Positions 42,614-50,081 of a stretch of 64,000 nt of DNA are shown in pieces (within the stretch, counting starts at the first letter, position 1; each line of letters opens with the position of its first letter). The notes under the pieces are model-generated. The model was not told the DNA's origin. It ran no database searches and saw nothing but the letters and a program-made list of their open reading frames with translations. The position numbers and the translations under genes were made by a program. Source of the DNA: a virus; IMG/VR virus record IMGVR_UViG_3300033064_006579, positions 48,459 through 112,458 of that record; one strand, given 5' to 3'.

Positions 42614-42747
42614 TTTTCCATTTCGACTACCTTAACTTGGACGTTCATAGTGCACGTTTTTGAAAATAGACACGCCTCCAGGTTCTCTTTGCTCATCCAA
42701 TCTTCGCCGTAATCATCACGCCACTCAATGCTAAATGTTCTTTTCAT
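42511..42747 (-). CDS. Cassette ORF: small Cys-containing protein
   Basis: 78 residues from the ATG at 42747 (MKRTFSIEWRDDYGEDWMSK), after GGAGGG. The C-terminal half, encoded within attC-like site 5, carries CTGCQKALSDCGC, three or four possible metal ligands. The N-terminal half is a compact alpha-beta segment. Function unknown. Confidence 0.6.
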   Translation of the reverse strand: MKRTFSIEWRDDYGEDWMSKENLEACLFSKTCTMNVQVKVVEMENQQPDSADEVIDGLCTGCQKALSDCGCLFSVARR

Positions 42748-42748
42748 T

Positions 42749-42973
42749 TTACCCTCCTTTCCCGCACTTTTTCCAGTACGGTTTCTCCGAAATAAACTTA
42801 AATTTTCCCAACACCCTGGGATGAAACAAAATGAAACAATCCTCACAGAAGACTTTATACAAACTTGGCTTGTTGTCCTGGTAAACAATAGCCCTGCCTG
42901 TGCCATCATAAACACGGCTACGAATCCCCGAGGTGACAATAATCAACCCTCCACAGACCGGACATCTCAACAT
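42749..42973 (-). CDS. Zinc-ribbon small protein
   Basis: 74 residues from the ATG at 42973 (MLRCPVCGGLIIVTSGIRSR), directly after the upstream stop and with AAGGAG. CPVC near the start and CEDC at about 43-46 make a four-Cys zinc ribbon; the end (KKCGKGG) is basic. No attC-like arm follows it, so it stands outside the cassette array. Confidence 0.65.
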   Translation of the reverse strand: MLRCPVCGGLIIVTSGIRSRVYDGTGRAIVYQDNKPSLYKVFCEDCFILFHPRVLGKFKFISEKPYWKKCGKGG

Positions 42974-42974
42974 C

Positions 42975-43439
42975 TCACTCTCCTTCCCCACACTTGCACC
43001 TGGACGGCTGGCGTCCGAACCAAAGTGCCATTGCTGTACTGAACTCGCTCCAATCTCCGAACCACTCTCTCTTTAGCGGACAAGTTGAGAACCACGCCTC
43101 CCACTCATCCACCGGTTCCGGTTCCGGCTCAGGCTCAGGCTCAGGCTCAACAAAGCCTGCTCCCCAATATCTTTCCTTGTGTTCAGGCTCTGGAGCGGGC
43201 GGGTCGATGATAAGATACCCCTCACTTGTTGGAGAATAATCTATGGTGGCAATGTTCCAACAGTTGGTGACGGTATTCCAAAACTTTTCCCCATATTTGG
43301 GAAAGCCAATCCGCAGCGTCCACCCGCCCTCTCTCACCAACGTGAAAGCCTCATGTAGCATCTGCGGCAAGGTGCGTAGGACTGCCCCTGGGAACCGCTC
43401 TCCTTCCTTATAAATTACATACTTGTCGTCACTCATCAT
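42975..43439 (-). CDS. Phage protein with EP repeat linker, unknown
   Basis: A 154-residue protein. Residues 1-80 form an alpha-beta domain (LRTLPQMLHEAFTLVREGGW). Residues 97-108 are a run of Glu-Pro pairs (VEPEPEPEPEPEPV) coded by GGCTCA-type repeats in the DNA, a stiff linker. The C-terminal part holds 'WFSTCPLKREWFGDWSEF' and CKCG. Unknown function. Confidence 0.6.
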   Translation of the reverse strand: MMSDDKYVIYKEGERFPGAVLRTLPQMLHEAFTLVREGGWTLRIGFPKYGEKFWNTVTNCWNIATIDYSPTSEGYLIIDPPAPEPEHKERYWGAGFVEPEPEPEPEPEPVDEWEAWFSTCPLKREWFGDWSEFSTAMALWFGRQPSRCKCGEGE

Positions 43440-43465
43440 TTTCTCCTTTCATGGCGCAGGGCCGG

Positions 43466-43837
43466 TTAGTCGTCGTCAAAAACTCGCTGAATCATGTCGC
43501 ATACAATTCCTTGAGCTTCGCGGGTTAACCTCGAAATACAATCCTCCGGGATTTCGCCTTGCGTGTCCCAGACGTGTTCCCACAGGTCGTCCCGGAGCAT
43601 TTCAAAGTTAAAGCCGTCGCAGAAAAACGCATTGCGAATAGAGAGGCAGTCCAGGCAAGTCTTGAAGCGGCTGAAATCGCCGTCCCACATGCCGGAAACA
43701 TGCTCGTATTCTTCTCTTATCCCTATGGTCCGTCCACACTCAGAGCATTTATGTTCCTTTCCCGCCCTTCTGTGTTCGGCAGCATGAAACTCTGCCTGGC
43801 TGTCAACGTCTACGGTAACGCAAGCACAGGATTCCAT
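43466..43837 (-). CDS. Cys-rich conserved phage protein
   Basis: A 123-residue protein. CSECGRTI at about 31-34 and CLDC at about 61-64 form a zinc ribbon; residues 35-60 (GIREEYEHVSGMWDGDFSRF) match a small family I have seen in phages, with 'Y..vsG.wdg.....t...C..C'. Function unknown. ATG after GGAGAG. Confidence 0.65.
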   Translation of the reverse strand: MESCACVTVDVDSQAEFHAAEHRRAGKEHKCSECGRTIGIREEYEHVSGMWDGDFSRFKTCLDCLSIRNAFFCDGFNFEMLRDDLWEHVWDTQGEIPEDCISRLTREAQGIVCDMIQRVFDDD

Positions 43838-43857
43838 CTCACTCTCCTTTCATGGCT

Positions 43858-44238
43858 TTAAAGTTCCTTCATCTCAAAGGCAGTCGGGATAACATCGTAG
43901 GTGCACTTATAATCAAAGAAGCCATCATACATCATCCTCTTCCTAACACTTTTGGCGATACTGACTGCTTCGACGCGTCTAACCGGCAGATCATCATTAC
44001 ATCGATTGAATGCCCTGAACATTCTGCGACGCGATATCTCTATCCCCACTTTCTCAATAAACCCACTCTCTCTAAGTTCGCTATCGGAGCAGAGGGAAAA
44101 ACCGCGAGCATAGACCCCACCAATCTCACCAATCGCGACAGTTGCTCGTGGCGTCCCCCTATTACTGAGTAAATGGTAAATGAAAATCCTCATTCCCTTC
44201 GGCTTACTTCTGTCGTGAATTTTAGTCTCCCTACCCAT
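43858..44238 (-). CDS. Small conserved protein, unknown
   Basis: A 126-residue basic protein with 'TVAIGEIGGVYARGFSLCSD' and an 'RVEAVSIAKSVRKRMMYDG' helix. The motif of an RG(FS)LCS strand suggests a small nucleic-acid-related fold, but this is a guess. First protein gene after the tRNA. Confidence 0.55.
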   Translation of the reverse strand: MGRETKIHDRSKPKGMRIFIYHLLSNRGTPRATVAIGEIGGVYARGFSLCSDSELRESGFIEKVGIEISRRRMFRAFNRCNDDLPVRRVEAVSIAKSVRKRMMYDGFFDYKCTYDVIPTAFEMKEL

Positions 44239-44269
44239 AATCCTACCCTCCTTATAGCAAACCCTTAGC

Positions 44270-44323
44270 TTAGAAAGAAAACCTACTGTCGTGGCGATCT
44301 GAACGCTTAGAATTGGTTTTAGG
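44270..44323 (+). repeat. Leader repeat, copy 4 (inverted, partial)
   Basis: This 54-bp stretch matches the core of the 74-bp repeat in the opposite orientation to the other three copies: TTAGAAAGAAAACCTACTGT then CGTGGCGAT, with drift after that and the GGTTTTAGG end kept. It lies between a protein gene and the tRNA and does not drive any visible gene. Confidence 0.8.
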
Positions 44324-44355
44324 CTGTCACCACTTCTAAAATATTCGCCTCAATA

Positions 44356-44431
44356 TGGAGCGGAGAGAAGGAATCGAACCTCCGATACTTCTGGCCGGAA
44401 GCCAGATGCCATACCACTTGGCTATCCCCGC
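44356..44431 (-). tRNA. tRNA-Gly (anticodon TCC)
   Basis: Full cloverleaf on the minus strand: acceptor stem GCGGGGA/TCTCCGC, D arm GCC/GGC, anticodon stem TCTGG/CCAGA with loop CTTCCGG giving anticodon TCC, T arm GGAGG/CCTTC with loop TTCGAAT, discriminator T, and encoded CCA. It decodes GGA (and GGG by wobble). Phages carry such tRNAs to fit their own codon use; tRNA ends are also frequent integration sites, but no integrase is visible. Confidence 0.95.
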
Positions 44432-44479
44432 ACAACTTCATATTCCTCCGAGCCTTTTAAATGGCTAAACAATTGAGGG

Positions 44480-46042
44480 TTAATAACCTTTATCACGATA
44501 CTGGATTCTCTTTACAAATCTATATAATCTGGTTTTATGAAGGACCCACAATAAAAACGTCTTTGGTATATCTTTAACCCAACATTTTAAATATTGCTTT
44601 TTTCTCGTAGATCTCAATATAGCCTTCCAATATAATTTCTGGAATGGTTTCATTGCCCACATACGCTCAAAGGTTGGGGTAGCCCGAAAACGAATGTTCC
44701 ATTTATCCCATAATCTCTCTAAGTCAATATCGTGTTCTGCCATTCGGAAGCGTTCTATTGGATTTAACCTGTTTCCGATCAGCCTTGAGTACTCCGCGAC
44801 GGTAAGCTTTGGGGTGCAATAGTCTTCGTATATCTTGGTACCTGGATATGGGGTGGTGACTCCGAAGATCACGCCGGCACTTGGTTTCAATTCCTTCAGC
44901 AAGTCGTAGGTAAGTTTCAAATCGTCTCTGTTCTCTGAAGGCAAATTCAAAAGCATCGTAGCAAAAGATCGTAGTTTGTGCTTTGAGCACCACCCAAACA
45001 CCTGTCGAATCTGATCGATCGTAATCCCCTTGTTCACAGTGTCCAGTAGCCGTTGCGAACCAGACTCTACCCCAATGTCGAGCTGAATACATCCCGTCTC
45101 CTTCAACCCCCTTATCATTTCTTCGGTTACTATATCTGCCCTCGTCTGACAAGCATATGGCACTTCATCCTGCGGATAATAGTTTGCTTTTTTATCGAAC
45201 CACTCGTCCATCCATTTCTTACTCATTCCAAACATATCATCAAATAGGTAGAAAAAGTCAAGGTGGTGGTGTCTTATCAGATGGGATATTTCTTGTATAA
45301 CATTATCGACTGGTCTTAATCGGCAGGCTTTTCCTTTATTGGCTTGCCAAACAACATTCGCTGCACAAAAATCGCAATCGAAAGGACAACCACGACCAGC
45401 GAACACACATATCATCGAACAATAAATACGTCGGATAATAAGTTTTTGTGGTTTTAGATAATAACTATGCATATTTTCTTCTATTAAATCATAAGCTGAC
45501 ATAGGAAGATTCGTAAGATCCATGAAGTGACGCGGTTCTGTTTTGATAAATTCTCTTTTTTCATCTAAGTAACCTATTCCATTCACCCTGTCAAGGGCAT
45601 CCATGTCGTTTATATCCCACTCATCATACCATTTCCACAATTCCCAGCAAGTCTCCTCCCCTTCACCAATAACAGCGATGTCGAAGGGGCTCTCCGGAAA
45701 TATGAAGTCCTCTGGATTGATTGTCGAATGAGCATTGCCAACAAGCAAAGTAGTATCTGGTTGATGGAATTTGACCATCTGTCCGAGTTCATAAATCATT
45801 GGATAATCAGAATGAAATGCGGCAAGGCCAACAAAGCGTGCTCGATTAGAACCATCGACCAGGGCTGAGGCTATCTTTTGTTTGTGTGCCTTCATATCAG
45901 CAGGCCTGTCGCCCCCCTTCTGATCGATGATCCTAACAGAGCACCCTTTGCCCCTAAGATATGCTGCCAACGACATGAAATAGTAGGGTGGGTGCGGATT
46001 GCGAGCATTTGTAGGGCTCGTTATGAATAGAAAATCAAGCAT
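44480..46042 (-). CDS. B12-binding radical SAM enzyme
   Basis: A 520-residue protein. Residues 20-135 resemble the cobalamin-binding Rossmann domain (PPYYFMSLAAYLRGKGCSVR, 'GEGEETCWELWKWY'), without the usual DxHxxG motif in clear form. Radical SAM motif GRGCPFDCDFC with Cys219, Cys223, Cys226; then 'VESGSQRLLDTVNKG', a typical AdoMet-binding strand. C-terminal 110 residues basic and helical. Such enzymes methylate or rearrange sugars, lipids or other small molecules; its place in the glycan module suggests sugar or lipid carrier chemistry. Substrate not known. Confidence 0.8.
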   Translation of the reverse strand: MLDFLFITSPTNARNPHPPYYFMSLAAYLRGKGCSVRIIDQKGGDRPADMKAHKQKIASALVDGSNRARFVGLAAFHSDYPMIYELGQMVKFHQPDTTLLVGNAHSTINPEDFIFPESPFDIAVIGEGEETCWELWKWYDEWDINDMDALDRVNGIGYLDEKREFIKTEPRHFMDLTNLPMSAYDLIEENMHSYYLKPQKLIIRRIYCSMICVFAGRGCPFDCDFCAANVVWQANKGKACRLRPVDNVIQEISHLIRHHHLDFFYLFDDMFGMSKKWMDEWFDKKANYYPQDEVPYACQTRADIVTEEMIRGLKETGCIQLDIGVESGSQRLLDTVNKGITIDQIRQVFGWCSKHKLRSFATMLLNLPSENRDDLKLTYDLLKELKPSAGVIFGVTTPYPGTKIYEDYCTPKLTVAEYSRLIGNRLNPIERFRMAEHDIDLERLWDKWNIRFRATPTFERMWAMKPFQKLYWKAILRSTRKKQYLKCWVKDIPKTFLLWVLHKTRLYRFVKRIQYRDKGY

Positions 46043-46277
46043 GGCTTATGAAGGAGCGCATAGAAAGTGTTTCTTTTAATTTAGTTACTAAAATATTAAT
46101 TTCTTTCTCTACGATCTTCTTACATCTATCACAAAGTTCACCGTCCCAAATGAGAGTCCTTTTTTTACTCCACGAAGAGTTGGTAAAATAAATCATATCC
46201 GTCGTCCCAACAGGCCTGTCGATCTTCGACGATATCATCCTACCACAAATATCACACTCTACGATTATCCTTCTCAT
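46035..46277 (-). CDS. Zinc-ribbon small protein
   Basis: 80 residues from the ATG at 46277 (MRRIIVECDICGRMISSKID) after GGAGGAAATCA. CDIC near the start and CDRC at about 51-54 form a four-Cys zinc ribbon, followed by a helical tail. The stop overlaps the radical SAM start by 8 nt. Resembles small DksA/ribbon-like phage proteins, but no function is known. Confidence 0.65.
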   Translation of the reverse strand: MRRIIVECDICGRMISSKIDRPVGTTDMIYFTNSSWSKKRTLIWDGELCDRCKKIVEKEINILVTKLKETLSMRSFISHA

Positions 46278-46288
46278 TGATTTCCTCC

Positions 46289-46513
46289 TCAATCCACAAA
46301 AACTCGTGCAGAAACGATAATAAGCGCTGCACCATTAATTTCCAAAGTCGCGTAGGTAAGCTCAACATCCATTACGCGATAGCATCTCCTAACATCGTCA
46401 ATCCTATTATCTAAGACAACCAGCGTGCCTTTCTCCGGTACAATATCTATCTCCATTGCTGCAATAAGCTTACCAATCTCGTTATTACTCTTTTTCAAAA
46501 ACGTAACGTGCAT
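46289..46513 (-). CDS. Small beta protein, unknown
   Basis: A 74-residue protein (MHVTFLKKSNNEIGKLIAAM) with strands 'KGTLVVLDNRIDDVRRCYRV' and 'ALIIVSARVFVD'. ATG right after the stop of the NeuB-like gene. No family recognised. Confidence 0.5.
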   Translation of the reverse strand: MHVTFLKKSNNEIGKLIAAMEIDIVPEKGTLVVLDNRIDDVRRCYRVMDVELTYATLEINGAALIIVSARVFVD

Positions 46514-46514
46514 A

Positions 46515-47264
46515 TTACAGATCCATCTTTGTCAAATCATCTCTAAATTGACAGAGCATCTTTAATTCTTTGGCGTCGATTGAGCACACATGATCGGGGC
46601 CAGGAACTTTTTTATCGTAAGTGAAATGTTTCTCGACAATTTTTGCCCCCAATACCATCGCTACCTTGGCGGCAGTAACGCCAACAGTGTGATCTGAGAA
46701 TCCAAAATCCATTGAAAAAGGATTGTGCCTAAAATTCAAGCGGTCGAGAGGAGTAGGATACTCCGAAACGCAGTATAAAACATGTATATCTTTCTCGTCA
46801 TAGTGAAGATCTCTCGCCATCACTCTCCAGAAATCGCCAGTCGCGATCTTCCCACTTGTTACCAAACCATTACTCACCAATATCGGTTTATTGATATCTT
46901 CGAAAAGACGGAGATAATCCTCGTCGGCAATACTCCTACTTGCTATTTTATGTCTCTCGACATTCATGCTCTCAAGCCAATTAAGACGTTTCTCGTCAAA
47001 AGCGCTGGCCATGAACTCTATCCCGACATCGTCGCAATGACATTTCAATTCAAATGTCTGATCATAAGTTAATTGAGCATCAAGTATGCAAGCCCAGTCT
47101 TCGGGACTGAAATCAGTAGGGTGCAATAACTTTTTAGGATCATAGAGTTGAAATTTAACGACATCAGCACCACAGATCTTCGCAGATTCACTCAATTTCT
47201 TGGCAATGAGCATATCGCCCTGGTGGTTGATTCCGATTTCCGCGATAATTTCACATCTTTGCAT
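46515..47264 (-). CDS. NeuB-type nonulosonic acid synthase (no SAF domain)
   Basis: 249 residues from the ATG at 47264. It holds the NeuB TIM barrel from start to end: 'EIIAEIGINHQGD', 'DVVKFQLYDP', 'CDDVGIEFMASAFD', 'HKIAS', 'HVLYCVSEYPTP', 'GFSDHTVG' and 'VEKHFTYDKKVPGPDH'. This domain condenses phosphoenolpyruvate with an amino sugar to form a nonulosonic acid (sialic, legionaminic or pseudaminic type). The usual C-terminal antifreeze-like SAF domain (about 80 residues), which closes the partner's active site, is missing. It overlaps the microprotein gene upstream. Confidence 0.85.
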   Translation of the reverse strand: MQRCEIIAEIGINHQGDMLIAKKLSESAKICGADVVKFQLYDPKKLLHPTDFSPEDWACILDAQLTYDQTFELKCHCDDVGIEFMASAFDEKRLNWLESMNVERHKIASRSIADEDYLRLFEDINKPILVSNGLVTSGKIATGDFWRVMARDLHYDEKDIHVLYCVSEYPTPLDRLNFRHNPFSMDFGFSDHTVGVTAAKVAMVLGAKIVEKHFTYDKKVPGPDHVCSIDAKELKMLCQFRDDLTKMDL

Positions 47265-47412
47265 TTTGTTCTGCCTCCGGGCACACAACGGCTAAACCAA
47301 TAAACAATACGGCTCCGTATATCAAGGCCATTATAATCGCATCGATGCCAAATATAAGGCCCATCATCGCCAGCCCGCCAAATAAATTAAATATCCATAT
47401 TACTTTTGCCAT
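47251..47412 (-). CDS. Membrane microprotein, tandem copy 2
   Basis: A 53-residue protein (MAKVIWIFNLFGGLAMMGLI), mostly hydrophobic with two possible membrane helices and a short hydrophilic end (CPEAEQNAKM). The last codons overlap the NeuB start by 14 nt, so they are translated together. About 60% identical to the copy at 47505-47666, with identical N-terminal 15 residues and C-terminal NAKM. Confidence 0.7.
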   Translation of the reverse strand: MAKVIWIFNLFGGLAMMGLIFGIDAIIMALIYGAVLFIGLAVVCPEAEQNAKM

Positions 47413-47436
47413 CTACTTTATCCCTTATTTTAAAGG

Positions 47437-47538
47437 TTAATCGCATTTTACCCTATCCATTGTGATACAAGCGTCAACAAAGAAATCGTCTGGACGCGCG
47501 GATTTCACATCTTTGCATTTCGTTTTGCCTCCGGGCAT
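47437..47538 (-). CDS. Possible 33-residue ORF left by duplication
   Basis: From an ATG at 47538 it reads MPGGKTKCKDVKSARPDDFF and then VDACITMDRVKCD, ending in the same seven residues (MDRVKCD) as the zinc-ribbon protein 47691-47891. It lies between the two microprotein copies and looks like the remains of a duplicated copy of that gene's 3' end. Its start lacks a good ribosome-binding site. Confidence 0.35.
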   Translation of the reverse strand: MPGGKTKCKDVKSARPDDFFVDACITMDRVKCD

Positions 47539-47666
47539 TCAACAGTGCCATATAGAGCTAAACCAACCAACAATATTAAAGACATTATCAACGCGTCGAG
47601 GTGGAGGATAAGGGCCAACATGAGCAGCCCGCCAAATAAATTAAATATCCATATTACTTTTGCCAT
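47505..47666 (-). CDS. Membrane microprotein, tandem copy 1
   Basis: A 53-residue hydrophobic protein (MAKVIWIFNLFGGLLMLALI) with two likely membrane helices. The paralogue of 47251-47412. The two units, each about 250 bp with shared flanking sequence (the TTTATCCCTTATTTTAAAGG stretch), arose by tandem duplication. Function unknown; sits with the glycan genes. Confidence 0.7.
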   Translation of the reverse strand: MAKVIWIFNLFGGLLMLALILHLDALIMSLILLVGLALYGTVECPEAKRNAKM

Positions 47667-47690
47667 CTACTTTATCCCTTATTTTAAAGG

Positions 47691-47891
47691 TTAATCGCAT
47701 TTTACCCTATCCATTATTGCAGAATAGCCAATTGTAGAGCCGCTGAAGTGGATTTCTTGGCAAGTCGGGTTCGTGTAAACCATATCAAATCTCTCTTCAA
47801 CAATTTCCAATTTGCCGCAAACCGGGCACCTATAAACCACCTGATTTCGCCGAGTCGTCATTTGGTAACTTTGTTTGAATTCAATTACCAT
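47691..47891 (-). CDS. Zinc-ribbon small protein
   Basis: A 66-residue protein. CPVC at about 22-25 and a single Cys near 44 and at 65 suggest a small metal-binding fold (VVYRCPVCGKLEIVEERFDM). Overlaps the gene upstream by 7 nt. Its 3' end has a second copy near 47437. Confidence 0.6.
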   Translation of the reverse strand: MVIEFKQSYQMTTRRNQVVYRCPVCGKLEIVEERFDMVYTNPTCQEIHFSGSTIGYSAIMDRVKCD

Positions 47892-48073
47892 CCTATTTTA
47901 TCCCTTATTTTAAAGATCAAGGTTCTAAGAAAAAGGAAATCGAATTTCCAGTGACCCATATCATACTCAATATGGAGGAGCGCATAGAAATTGTCAGAGC
48001 TAATATCTAAAAACGATATCCAATAACGATCGTCTTGGATTACAATTTCAAATGGTCTGAATTCAAATCTCAT
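47885..48073 (-). CDS. Small protein, unknown
   Basis: A 62-residue aromatic-rich protein (MRFEFRPFEIVIQDDRYWIS) that overlaps the lipoprotein stop by TAATG and the next start by 7 nt. No family recognised; the tight overlaps support translation. Confidence 0.5.
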   Translation of the reverse strand: MRFEFRPFEIVIQDDRYWISFLDISSDNFYALLHIEYDMGHWKFDFLFLRTLIFKIRDKIGW

Positions 48074-48294
48074 TAATCAACATACTCCCAGCTAATCATA
48101 AATTTATCACCGATCTTGCCCCATTTCCCTTGAAGTTTATGTCGCTCTCCAGTTTCGTCTTCAACAATTGTACGCCAATCATCAGCTCCCATTCGATGTG
48201 TTGGCTCTAAGTAAACATCCTTAACCTCAACCCTTTTGTCAGAACATCCAATAAGGACTAAAAGAATTGCAGTGATAAGAATTAATTTTTTCAT
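48073..48294 (-). CDS. Small lipoprotein
   Basis: A 73-residue protein with a type II signal peptide: MKKLILITAILLVLIGC, lipobox LIGC with Cys17 as the lipidation site, then a 56-residue acidic domain. The mature protein would sit on the inner or outer membrane of the host. Phage lipoproteins of this size often block the receptor or DNA entry of a second phage (T5 Llp, Cor), but here that is only an idea. Confidence 0.8.
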   Translation of the reverse strand: MKKLILITAILLVLIGCSDKRVEVKDVYLEPTHRMGADDWRTIVEDETGERHKLQGKWGKIGDKFMISWEYVD

Positions 48295-49112
48295 TTATAT
48301 TTCTCCTGATTATACCACCTTCGCCTGATCCGCTCCTGCCACGATCGAGGAAGGATGTCAAATACTTCCATCATGTAGTAGTAAAGCATAATCTTACGAT
48401 ACCACATGCCATCGACATAACTCAGCCATTTTCGAACGATAGTCCGACACTCTTTTCTACGTTTATGAACCTCGCTAATCACCGATCCCTCGTGCATCCT
48501 GAGAGTACCGAGGACGCTGTTACAATAAAGAATATTATGTTGGAAGGCTATCCTCAACCACAGGTCCCAATCGTGACTGATATCAAGGCTCATGTCCATC
48601 CTACCAAAGTACTCATACATCCACCGCTCCATCAGTACCGATGATGTCGGGATGAAATTCTTTTTCAACAATACCTGGAAAACCTTATCGCTATGACAGC
48701 CTGCCGTTTTACTCCAAAGCTCCTCCCTCCCGTCATCATAAGCAAGTTGCATATTGTGATAACTAAATTTAGCACCGGTCATTTTCATGAGATTAAGTTG
48801 AGTCTCAAGTTTATTAATCTCCCAACTGTCGTCAGAATCAAGGAACGCAAGGTACTTACCAGTCGCAAGAGAGACGCCGAAGTTCCTCGGGATGACTGGC
48901 GATCCACTATTTTGATGGCATTTATAGAGCTTGAGTCTTGGTTCATTCAACATCCAGGAATTAAGCATCTCCCATGTATTATTTGTCGAGCAATCGTCAA
49001 CTACGACAATCTCGATATTTTTGAATGTCTGCATCCGAGCAGATAGGACTGCCTGGTGGACTCTGTCGACCCGGTTATAAGTGGGAATTATAACTGATAT
49101 TTCAGGATTCAT
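48291..49112 (-). CDS. GT2 family glycosyltransferase
   Basis: 273 residues from the ATG at 49112 (MNPEISVIIPTYNRVDRVHQ) with GGAGG upstream. GT-A fold: 'EIVVVDDCSTNNTWEML' and DxD motif in FLDSDDSWE (91-95), then 'DISHDWDLWLRIAF', the usual acceptor-side ED-like helix. C-terminal 60 residues basic and helical, perhaps membrane-associated. It transfers a sugar from a nucleotide-sugar to a glycan; it overlaps the lipoprotein gene by 4 nt. Confidence 0.85.
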   Translation of the reverse strand: MNPEISVIIPTYNRVDRVHQAVLSARMQTFKNIEIVVVDDCSTNNTWEMLNSWMLNEPRLKLYKCHQNSGSPVIPRNFGVSLATGKYLAFLDSDDSWEINKLETQLNLMKMTGAKFSYHNMQLAYDDGREELWSKTAGCHSDKVFQVLLKKNFIPTSSVLMERWMYEYFGRMDMSLDISHDWDLWLRIAFQHNILYCNSVLGTLRMHEGSVISEVHKRRKECRTIVRKWLSYVDGMWYRKIMLYYYMMEVFDILPRSWQERIRRRWYNQEKYK

Positions 49113-49114
49113 TT

Positions 49115-49378
49115 TTAAATTCCAACCCCTCCAGGCATACACATTCCTGGATGACTATCTGAGCCATCCCACTCCTCCCACTCCGTTCCTGAACCTTTAT
49201 AGGTCTGATTTCCAAACTGCATACAATGTCTGTTTGGACACGTATACTCATCCGACGTTATTTTTAACTCCCAATCAACATGAATTTTTTTAACCAAATT
49301 ACCTCCACAGCTCGAGCAAGTCGGCCAACCTTTGATCTCAGAAATTGTTTTTTGCTTGGTTCTTTCATGAATTTTCAT
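49115..49378 (-). CDS. Zinc-ribbon small protein
   Basis: An 87-residue protein with CSSC at about 21-24 and CPNRHC at about 47-52, a four-Cys zinc ribbon (the second pair widened), then a Gly/Trp-rich tail. Ends 2 nt before the GT2 start. Confidence 0.6.
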   Translation of the reverse strand: MKIHERTKQKTISEIKGWPTCSSCGGNLVKKIHVDWELKITSDEYTCPNRHCMQFGNQTYKGSGTEWEEWDGSDSHPGMCMPGGVGI

Positions 49379-49387
49379 TCTGCCCCC

Positions 49388-49726
49388 TCATAGATTAGCT
49401 CTGCTCCATGATCCTTTAAGCGTTATTTCTTTCTTCCATTCTGGCATATCATTCAGTTGTGAAGCATGAACGCATCCTAAATGGCCAACTACACATCCTT
49501 TATATTGTGCTGATTCTGGATTAGAACAGACATAAGTTCCAGGGATTATAACTTCTGTCACAGTCTTGTATTTTCTTTTACACCCATTCAACAATTCCCA
49601 AAAGGTTCGTCTTATGGGTACTTCTTTGTAATATTCTGCTGTATTATAAACATCAGAATAAGTGCAGAAATCACAATTGATACAAAGTGATCCAACACCA
49701 TCTCGATCAGGATAAATTTCGTTCAT
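49388..49726 (-). CDS. Cys-rich protein, unknown
   Basis: 112 residues from the ATG at 49726 (MNEIYPDRDGVGSLCINCDF), overlapping the previous stop by ATGA. Nine cysteines (CINCDFC near the start, then VCSNPES, 'GCVVGHLGC') suggest one or two metal sites or a cluster. The frame is open 25 codons further upstream but that stretch overlaps the next gene. No family recognised. Confidence 0.55.
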   Translation of the reverse strand: MNEIYPDRDGVGSLCINCDFCTYSDVYNTAEYYKEVPIRRTFWELLNGCKRKYKTVTEVIIPGTYVCSNPESAQYKGCVVGHLGCVHASQLNDMPEWKKEITLKGSWSRANL

Positions 49727-49926
49727 TTCCAACTCCTTGAAATTGTTAATGCCCAATATAATTGTTTTGGAATCTGTCTCAAATGGCGTCGACATATCCA
49801 ATTAGCCCGCTCTGCTCGCTTAAAATGCTTCCATGCAGACAAAAGAAACATCATCGACCCAGCAAAATGGAATAGTTTTCTATTTGGTATCAGAAATAAA
49901 CGGCTTGTTAATTCTGAAATCATCAT
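49723..49926 (-). CDS. Small amphipathic protein, unknown
   Basis: 67 residues from the ATG at 49926 (MMISELTSRLFLIPNRKLFH). The stretch 'KLFHFAGSMMFLLSAWKHFK' could be a membrane or surface helix, and the rest is basic. It overlaps both neighbours (TAATG and ATGA), which supports translation. Confidence 0.5.
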   Translation of the reverse strand: MMISELTSRLFLIPNRKLFHFAGSMMFLLSAWKHFKRAERANWICRRHLRQIPKQLYWALTISRSWK

Positions 49927-50081
49927 TAGACTAACCAATACTTTCTAATCGGTTCGGGATTTACAATTTCTCTTTTAGTGTCATCCCAAGGCTTCACCTC
50001 TCCGGGGCAACGTTTGTGGTTACTGCCCTTGCGATTAGCCCCAGTGACCCTTACCTTTTTCCCGCATCTGCTACATTTCAT
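49926..50081 (-). CDS. Small basic zinc-knuckle protein
   Basis: A 51-residue protein (MKCSRCGKKVRVTGANRKGS) with CSRC at 3-6 and a further Cys in HKRCPG. It overlaps the gene upstream by 4 nt. A two-Cys knuckle, perhaps completed by His and Cys22-24. No family recognised. Confidence 0.5.
   Translation of the reverse strand: MKCSRCGKKVRVTGANRKGSNHKRCPGEVKPWDDTKREIVNPEPIRKYWLV

Noticed and set aside
43110-43160. GGCTCAGGCTCAGG repeat as a regulatory or CRISPR-like repeat
   Set aside because: It codes in frame for a Glu-Pro linker of a sound gene; no spacers are present. I saw no CRISPR array in the window.
43451-43500. GGTTAGTCGTCG with CTCGCTGAATCATG as a sixth attC-like site
   Set aside because: The outer box resembles GTTRRRY, but the arms do not pair and the sequence is explained by the end of the coding region (IQRVFDDD).
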